A DNA stretch of 64,000 nucleotides from Hydractinia symbiolongicarpus. Taxonomy: Eukaryota > Cnidaria > Hydrozoa > Anthoathecata > Hydractiniidae. This document shows positions 58,301 to 64,000 of the stretch, one piece after another. A program made the position numbers and the translations under genes. Below the pieces are notes generated by a model. It was not told the origin of the DNA, ran no database searches, and saw only the letters and a list, made by a program, of their open reading frames with translations. The stretch spans positions 3,968,001-4,032,000 of the forward strand of contig NC_079889.1 in NCBI RefSeq assembly GCF_029227915.1, read 5' to 3'. The stretch's first letter is position 1, and each line of letters starts with the position of its first letter.

Positions 58301-61300
58301 ACAAATATTCTTGCAGATTTTCCTTTAGTGTTATGTCATCTTCCCGGATTAAACTTGTTTTATCTGATTTAATTTGTTCTTTTTCAATTATTAGTTCTTC
58401 TTCGCTTCTCTTATTATTAGCTTGTTCATATTTCTTTCTTTTCTTTTTTTCACGTTTCAATTGTTTTTCGTATGCACTTAAGGCGGCATTCTGTTTTTCC
58501 AACACATCTTCCTGTTTTTCAATAATAGAGTATAACTCTGAAAATTCTCCATGGCGATCAGAATTCTTCTCAATTTCCTGTTTTTCAATACCGAGGAATT
58601 CAAGGTCATTAATAGCTTGTAATAATAGGTTTTCAAGCTCTTTTCGATCGCTCAACACCAAGGCTATCACAACAGAGGCCAGGAACAACAGTAACGGCAC
58701 TTGTATTGCAGATACAAAAATTCCGATTAAGTAAATGCTGTAGAGCATTAAAGCTACGAAGATATAACAGCCAAATCGAAAACAGTCATCTTTTGGCATT
58801 TGCCTAACAGTTGATATAGTCTTGGAATATTTCGACTTGTCTTGTGGTTGATTTGTTTGTAAATGCAAGATATACTTTTGTTCCAGCTCATCAATTATAT
58901 TGCTATAGTCATCTGAACAAAAAAAATCGTCTGCTTCTGCTTTCCATTTAAGGCTTTTCTTCTTTAAGGAAATTTTATTTGGCACTGGGTCTGTTTTTGT
59001 GCCTGTGGCTTTTAACACTATAGCATCTGGTTGTGTGTGGGTCATATCACTGAAATTATTGCTAAGTACCTGTTTTGTTTGCTTGACTTGAGAAGATTGT
59101 TTTTGTGCTGTGTTTTTGCTTTCAGCTTTAATGTTTTTGTTAACGTCTATACTTTCTGTAGGCTTCCTTCTTGATATAGTTTTTAAATTTTGAGAGGTTT
59201 CAGTCGCCGCACTATCTTCTTCTCCATCATAAATTCCACATGTCTTCTGCAACAAATGATCAAGATGAAACAGAGAATCTCTTACCTGGCTTGTAAGTAA
59301 TTTACACCGTTCGCAATGCTGAATGTCAGATAAAAATTTTACTTGGTTTTCTTGAACAACCAGCAACTTGTCTTTCAAATCAACATCATGCTGATTTTTA
59401 CTTGATTCAATACATTCTATCGCCAAAACAAATGCTTGCAAATCGCTTTTTAATTGGAGATTTTCTTCTTGAAATTTTTCAGTTTGTGTTTTCAAACTTT
59501 CAACTTGATCAAACATCTCATCATAAAGTCTTAACGCTTCCTTCAACTTCTCGTTTAACTCAATGTTTTGTTCTTGCTCCAGTTGCAACAAATAGCTCGT
59601 TCTTGGAGAAAATCCAGAATTGCTTAATTGGGAGCGAATACTCAAATCAATTGCATTTTCGGTAGCACTTGAATCATCTGTTGTTTTTGCTTTTTCCATT
59701 TGATCACACATTTGTGTAGCTGAAGGTTCTGAAAGATTTTGTTTTCTTACGATATTCGACTCTATATCTCTTTCCTTACTACGCTTTCTGTCTAACATTT
59801 CCTCTGCAGATTTGGACTTTGTTCCATCAACTACATCAGTGTTTATTTCATGTGGATCTACATTAATCATTCCTTTTTTCAATTTCGATGAATTATCAAG
59901 TTTAGTGATTAAGGTCTGTACATTCTGCGAGACATTTTTTATATTTGTGCTTAATTTATTGTCTTCGGTTGATTTATTACTCTCTCTGATATTATTATTC
60001 AAGTTTGAAATTTCTATTTCCAGGATTCTATTTTCATTCTCCACTTCAGCAAAATCTTCTTTCAGTTTTATTATCTCTTTGCGAAGTTCATCTATATAAA
60101 TAATATTCTCGTCCTTGCTTTTTCGTAATTCTGATTTTTGTGAGTCACATTCCATTACTAATTTAATGACAGCTTCGATTAGCTCTTGCTTGGTAAAGTC
60201 ACCTAAATCGCTTTTAGCGAGTTCAATGTTAGTCGCTTTTGACGATTCATCAACAGTTTCTGGATTATTCATCACAGGGTCATTATTACCACAGCATGTT
60301 TCTAAAACAGGTCTTGATATGGACCCTTTATAGTTTTGAATTTTATCTTTTCTCAGCTGCTTTTTTAGTTCAGAGATCTTTCTCTCCATTACTTGTATTT
60401 TCTGTACTAATTCTTCTCTTTCTTCTAAGGAGGTCTTTCTCAATTCATTTTGAGAATGATTAAGCATCTTTTTTAATTTCCGTTCACTTTTCAATACTTC
60501 TTCTAATGAGTGTATCTCCTTGTCTTTCTCAAGAAGGGCCTTTCCATATTCTTTTAGATCAATCTCTTGATTTTCAGAATGTAGAACCAGCTCTTTGTTT
60601 CTCTGTTTCAGTTCTTCTATTTGTTGTTCCAACCTCCTGCTCTGCTTTTCTTCTTCATCCAAAGCTTGCATTAGAGATTCAATCACTTCTTCTTTGTTGG
60701 ATAAACTTCGGTTCATAAAGTCTATCTGCATGTTATGGTCATCCAGATCAACTGTTTCACTGAATACAGATTTATCGCTTGAAACATGCAATTGCGTTTT
60801 GTTAACCGGAGAATGTACCTCAGCCGTTTCTTTAGTTGTATTATTATATACCGCCCAATCTTCATGCGTTGAAGTATTTTCTTCGTAGTTTCCATTAAAC
60901 TGGAATACGTCTTCGTTAGATTCTCCATCAAACGTAAAGACTTCTTCGTCATCGGACAATTCTATTACTTCTTCTGCATTCATCACGTTTTTATTAAACA
61001 ATGGATTAAATTGTACTGACGTGTTTAGATTTTTTATACCATCTCCATTTTGGTATTGAGAAGGATATGCTGATTTGGCTTCAAGATTAAAATCATTTGA
61101 ATTCGCCTCCTCGGTTACATATGATTCGTATATGTCTTCTTTATTCGACACATTGCCGTGCACACTATTAACACCATTGAGTTTTTTATCAGATTTGAAT
61201 GAAGTGTTCTCAATATCATCTTCAATGATAATGTCATCATCCGATGGTTCTTGAAATGTTAATGTTTTTGCATTGAATATTTTATTTTTGTACAATGATT

Positions 61301-61370
61301 TCTGTCGTGTTTCTGGTCCTACAATGAACTCCTGCGTCAGGATTTCTTCTTCGACCAACTGTTTTGACAT
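55386..61370 (-). CDS. Very large coiled-coil protein with about six central membrane segments
   Basis: The main exon starts at the ATG at 61370 and runs uninterrupted to the donor CAG|GTAGGG at about 56390 (the frame itself would stop at 56355). A phase-0 acceptor GTTTAAAAG near 55668 gives a last exon of about 95 codons to a stop at 55386. The N-terminus (MSKQLVEEEILTQEF) is acidic. Heptad-like Leu/Glu/Lys coiled coil covers roughly residues 230-460 and 590-690. Two hydrophobic segments lie at about 865-906 (CYIFVALMLYSIYLIGIF, VPLLLFLASVVIALVL), a charged coil at 915-1020 (EKQLKREKKKRKKYEQ), then four segments at about 1022-1135, then more coiled coil to the end (QQQVVQLSSRM; IEELEGRLQNEKRIRKKL). 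There is no signal peptide. I do not recognise the family; an ER/Golgi or nuclear-envelope tether of golgin or TANGO1 style is a guess from shape only. One 5-kb exon in an intron-rich genome is unusual. Confidence 0.75.
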
Positions 61371-62157
61371 TCTGATGGTCCTGTTTATTTTACAACAATG
61401 GTCAGGGAAACATTCTGAGCTATGATTTCAACACAGAAGTTGAATATAATGCGATTCTAATTACTGGCGATAGCTAAAATTCTCCATTACATAGAAACAG
61501 CAGTTAATTAAGTTATAAATTTTCTTTTCAATTGCTTTTACTTCGTGACGTAGTCAAATACTTGCAAATTGACTTGCAGAACTTTGCAACGAAAAATCAT
61601 GACGAACGGTTCTAGAAAAAGTTTATAGAATTTTTGCAAATTTAATGAGCTGGTCTTATCCACATGAATTGATCACCTGTTGTGTTAATATGCGAGATAT
61701 GAATGATTTATCAGTAACAAAATTAATTAATAATTTTTTTTTCGAGTGTTTTGCATTTTCAGAATAGAAAAATATTTGCGATATTTGCAAATGGCACGCA
61801 AATAAGAAAACATCTCTAACGTGATCAGCTAAGAGCAGTGAGAGGTACATCATTTTGGAAGTGATTTCAATATTCGGAGTAACTTTTTTATATTTGAAAT
61901 ACAAAAAAGAAAATAATACTATTTTATATTAAAAAAAAATGAATAAAAAAAACACTTACATAATGTTAGAGATAGGATAATGCCGATGTTAGGACAAAAG
62001 TGTGACGATCATTTTCCTGCAAATGCCCGCTGAATTTAACGGGTCATCTCAAAAGCTTCCGATGTTAGGACAATTACGTCAAAATCATCGAGCACGTCCG
62101 TTAAATTAACGATATTTCGCTAAATCGCTAAATCGCTAAATACCAAAAAAATCCTCG
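61371..62157. other. Intergenic stretch with short direct repeats bordering the virus-like block
   Basis: CCGATGTTAGGACAA occurs at 61983 and 62059, and an 8-bp unit CGCTAAAT occurs three times at 62118-62141 with a further diverged copy at 62156. The 82-codon frame at 61656 is unsupported. ACAG precedes the start codon of the large gene by 14 bases. Confidence 0.5.
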
Positions 62158-62370
62158 CTAAATCCCACCGTGTTGTCCTATATCCCCCGAGCCCTGTGTC
62201 CCTCCATACCATGCTATACCATTCCTGTGTCTATAATGGCCCCTAGCGTATGTAGTAATACCATCAACGATGATTCTTTTGTCATCATCTGCATTGAGAG
62301 CGAGTTTATTTGTTTTTACGGTGTGAATATCATGCTTCATACTGTCGGGGAAACACAAAATCCATTCCAA
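62158..62370 (-). pseudogene. C-terminal fragment of an element-encoded protein
   Basis: The frame begins inside coding-like sequence (an upstream stop at the left of ...FPDSMKHDIHTVKTNKLALN) and contains TNKLALNADDDKRIIVDGIT, a string I associate with C-termini of repeat- or Polinton-type proteins in cnidarians, then a Gly-rich tail before a stop. It is probably only the tail of a longer, eroded ORF. Confidence 0.4.
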
Positions 62371-62400
62371 CCTCAGGAATGGATAATTGTCAAATAGCTA

Positions 62401-62640
62401 TCGAAACGCATACCATATGCCAAAGGCCATTGTCATAGCCATCACAAGAGCGATCTTCTCATCCTCATGCGCGGTAGTATCTTTGTGGTAAGACTCAGGA
62501 ATATGCTTATCGGTAATATGTTTATAAGGAATATGCTTATCGGGAATCTTTTTATCAGGAATCTTTTTATGTGATTCAGCTGTTTTTTCGGTTGCATTGA
62601 TTTTTCGATTAATCCCAATCGTCAGATTTTCACCCGATAT
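62401..62640 (-). other. Short-repeat ORF with terminal hydrophobic segment, no clear start
   Basis: In frame with, and directly behind, the stop codon at 62641 the frame stays open for 80 codons: a Lys/Ile-rich part with pentapeptide repeats (IPDKKIPDKHIPYKHITDKH), then a hydrophobic end (IALVMAMTMAFGIWYAF). No ATG precedes the repeat part, so it is either read from a lost start or is a read-through extension of the upstream ORF. Confidence 0.35.
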
Positions 62641-63557
62641 TTAAATCTTGTTGTTGTAACCTACCACCCCTGTTTTAATTTTGAGATTCATGTCACTGGG
62701 TAACATATAAATGCCCTGTCCAACTGAATAATCAACTTTGCTTGAAGCGTAATTTAAGGTATCCTGATAACGTTTAATGTCATCTTGAATATCAACTCTA
62801 CGGTTAACAATGTCTTCAAAGTTGTTCATAAAAACTCTTTGAGCTGTCAAAGCGCTTGAATTATTACCTAAGATAGAAGAACGGGCTGAGGCCTGCGAAC
62901 TAAGAACAAGATAAGCATATGCTCTGACACTGTCTGAAATTTTTACAAGACCTATTTTTGTAAAGCCCTTAGATTTTTCAATGATCCATCGCGTAACGGA
63001 GTCGTCCGTAAAATAACGCAGACCTGGCGTTGGATAGTTTTTACGTCTTTTTTGATACGAGCTGAAAAAATATTGACTTCTGTATTTCATAGGATCAGAA
63101 TCGACGCCATATTCACTACAGATTTTTAGAAATTCTTCGTTTGAATAAGGATTGTCATATTGATAAAACTATCTTCAAAAGGCAGAGGTGTCTGCAAGCG
63201 CTTAATAATTCGTCTAATGTGATAATAGACATGAAAACGATATACTGATCTAATCATAGGGCGACCCTCTTTCAGGTGTTCAGAACCGACTCCACAAGCA
63301 CTTGAAGCACACCAGGTGACAAAATTGAGTTGGGTTTGCCATAACTTAAATGGTTGTTTTTGCCAAATTTTTATGCGTTGTTCGTTTTGAACCATTACGT
63401 AATTAGTAAAAATATTAGGAAGGCTTGCGGGAAAGGAACCGTCCCCGGAGACAACGACCGTTTGTTTGTATAAATCTTTCCCATCCAATATCTGAAGGTC
63501 CTGTCCACCATTCGGTTTATAGGCCGCATTGGGGTTATATTTAAAAATGTACTCCAT
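62641..63557 (-). pseudogene. Virus/Polinton-like structural-type protein, one frameshift
   Basis: The ATG at 63557 opens a frame of 143 codons (FTNYVMVQNEQRIKIWQKQP, WCASSACGVGSEHL, SVYRFHVYYHIRRIIKRLQ) that shifts near 63165. The continuation (PYSNEEFLKICSEYGVDSD) joins the frame starting at 63090 and runs to the stop at 62641, with ISDSVRAYAYLVLSSQASARS and VGQGIYMLPSDMNLKIK. Together about 300 residues. It is intronless, with no signal peptide. I believe similar proteins occur in compact intronless element clusters of cnidarian genomes, probably virion-type proteins of Polinton or adintovirus-like elements, but I cannot name it. The joined product is not written out here. The single indel near 63165 means this copy is likely inactive. 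Confidence 0.55.
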
Positions 63558-63595
63558 TCTTTTTACCTTAAATAATTCTACTCTCTAATATAAGA

Positions 63596-63742
63596 ATGTA
63601 TATCACAATAAATGACGTAAATGGTGAAAAGACAATCTATTTGTCTTACCCCATACAAAACTTGGATGGCTCAAAAGAAATTGCATTGCTTGAGATGTTT
63701 GCAGACAATGTTACCTATCAAATCACAGCTCCCCTAAAGTGA
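63596..63742 (+). CDS. Short ORF of the element-like block, divergent from 63557
   Basis: 49 codons, starting MYITINDVNGEKTIYLSYPI, with a beta-strand-like composition and stop TGA at 63740-63742. The start lies 38 bp from that of the minus-strand ORF, so the two share a divergent intergenic region. The downstream frame at 63745 overlaps in style, and a frameshift may have split one ORF. Confidence 0.45.
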   Translation: MYITINDVNGEKTIYLSYPIQNLDGSKEIALLEMFADNVTYQITAPLK

Positions 63743-63744
63743 CT

Positions 63745-64000
63745 ATGTCTGCCGGAGATGGAAAAGCTGAAAAGTTGCTACCACAAAGAAAATACACTAG
63801 CAGAGAATTGAAGGCATTTTTAGCAGGCAATGTAGAACTTACCTTATTAGATAAAGACCCTCGAATAATCAAGACCAATACATTAGCTGAAATAACCAAA
63901 ATTAATTTGCATCTCTCTGAACTCGACAACACTCAAAATCTTGAAAATGGAAAGCTAAGTGATATTTTACTAACCTTTCCCATCGCTAAATATGATGAAG
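63745..64000 (+). CDS. Partial ORF of the element-like block, open at the right edge
   Basis: The ATG at 63745 (MSAGDGKAEKLLPQRKYTSR) runs without stop to the window end. The content includes ELKAFLAGNVELTLLDKD and LSELDNTQNLENGKLSDILL. It lies just after the stop of the 63596 ORF in a different frame; upstream in its own frame the codons remain open for some distance. There is no known motif. Confidence 0.45.
   Translation, partial: MSAGDGKAEKLLPQRKYTSRELKAFLAGNVELTLLDKDPRIIKTNTLAEITKINLHLSELDNTQNLENGKLSDILLTFPIAKYDE

Noticed and set aside
56696-60952. Many frames on the plus strand within the large coiled-coil exon, Ser/Phe/Leu-rich
   Set aside because: They are antisense reflections of Glu/Lys/Leu-rich coiled-coil codons.

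Overview
The window reads as AT-rich nuclear DNA of a multicellular animal. Exons are split by long AT-rich introns with GT..AG borders, genes face either way, there are no operons, and dispersed repeats are dense. The gene families (a PRIP-type phospholipase-C-like protein, a FEZ-type zinc-finger protein, an astacin-TSR-MAM protease, THAP genes, a multicopy RecQ-like helicase) and repeats built on a CAACCTCGATCCCAGGG core suggest a cnidarian. A hydrozoan is my best guess: several start codons lie just after an AG acceptor-like site, as expected with spliced-leader trans-splicing. The species assignment is inference.

Layout. 0.6-9.2 kb, minus: 5' part of a PLCL/PRIP-like gene with a 7.6 kb first intron; its 3' part lies beyond the left edge. 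12.4-12.8 kb, plus: an octapeptide-repeat ORF on a 24-bp minisatellite. 13.4-15.0 kb, minus: a two-exon SNAG plus five-C2H2 repressor-like gene with FEZF-type fingers. 19.6-28.3 kb, minus: a complete eleven-exon secreted astacin metalloprotease (594 aa) with two TSR domains, a MAM domain and a Ser/Thr-rich tail. 28.3-40 kb: mostly repeats (316-bp CGAA microsatellite, MITE-like inverted repeats, 54-bp tandem arrays in inverted orientation) plus a frameshifted RecQ-like helicase fragment. 40.8-45 kb: two decayed THAP genes and a transposon-like ORF remnant. 45.0-45.9 kb, minus: an intronless secreted protein with no family I recognise. 50.2-51.6 kb, plus: a two-exon 95-aa secreted precursor that looks like a peptide-hormone or neuropeptide precursor. 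54.3-55.1 kb, minus: exons of a coiled-coil plus F5/8C-like gene. 55.4-61.4 kb, minus: a very large coiled-coil protein with about six central membrane segments. 62.1-64.0 kb: a block of compact intronless ORFs in divergent arrangement, frameshifted, looking like an integrated Polinton- or virus-like element.

No pathway ties these genes together. Two are secreted proteins with matrix or signalling character, one is a phosphoinositide-signalling scaffold, one a transcriptional repressor candidate. The remaining recognisable coding DNA is mobile-element or repeat related. Exon borders were derived by hand from splice consensus, reading phase and family resemblance; no database or transcript was consulted.
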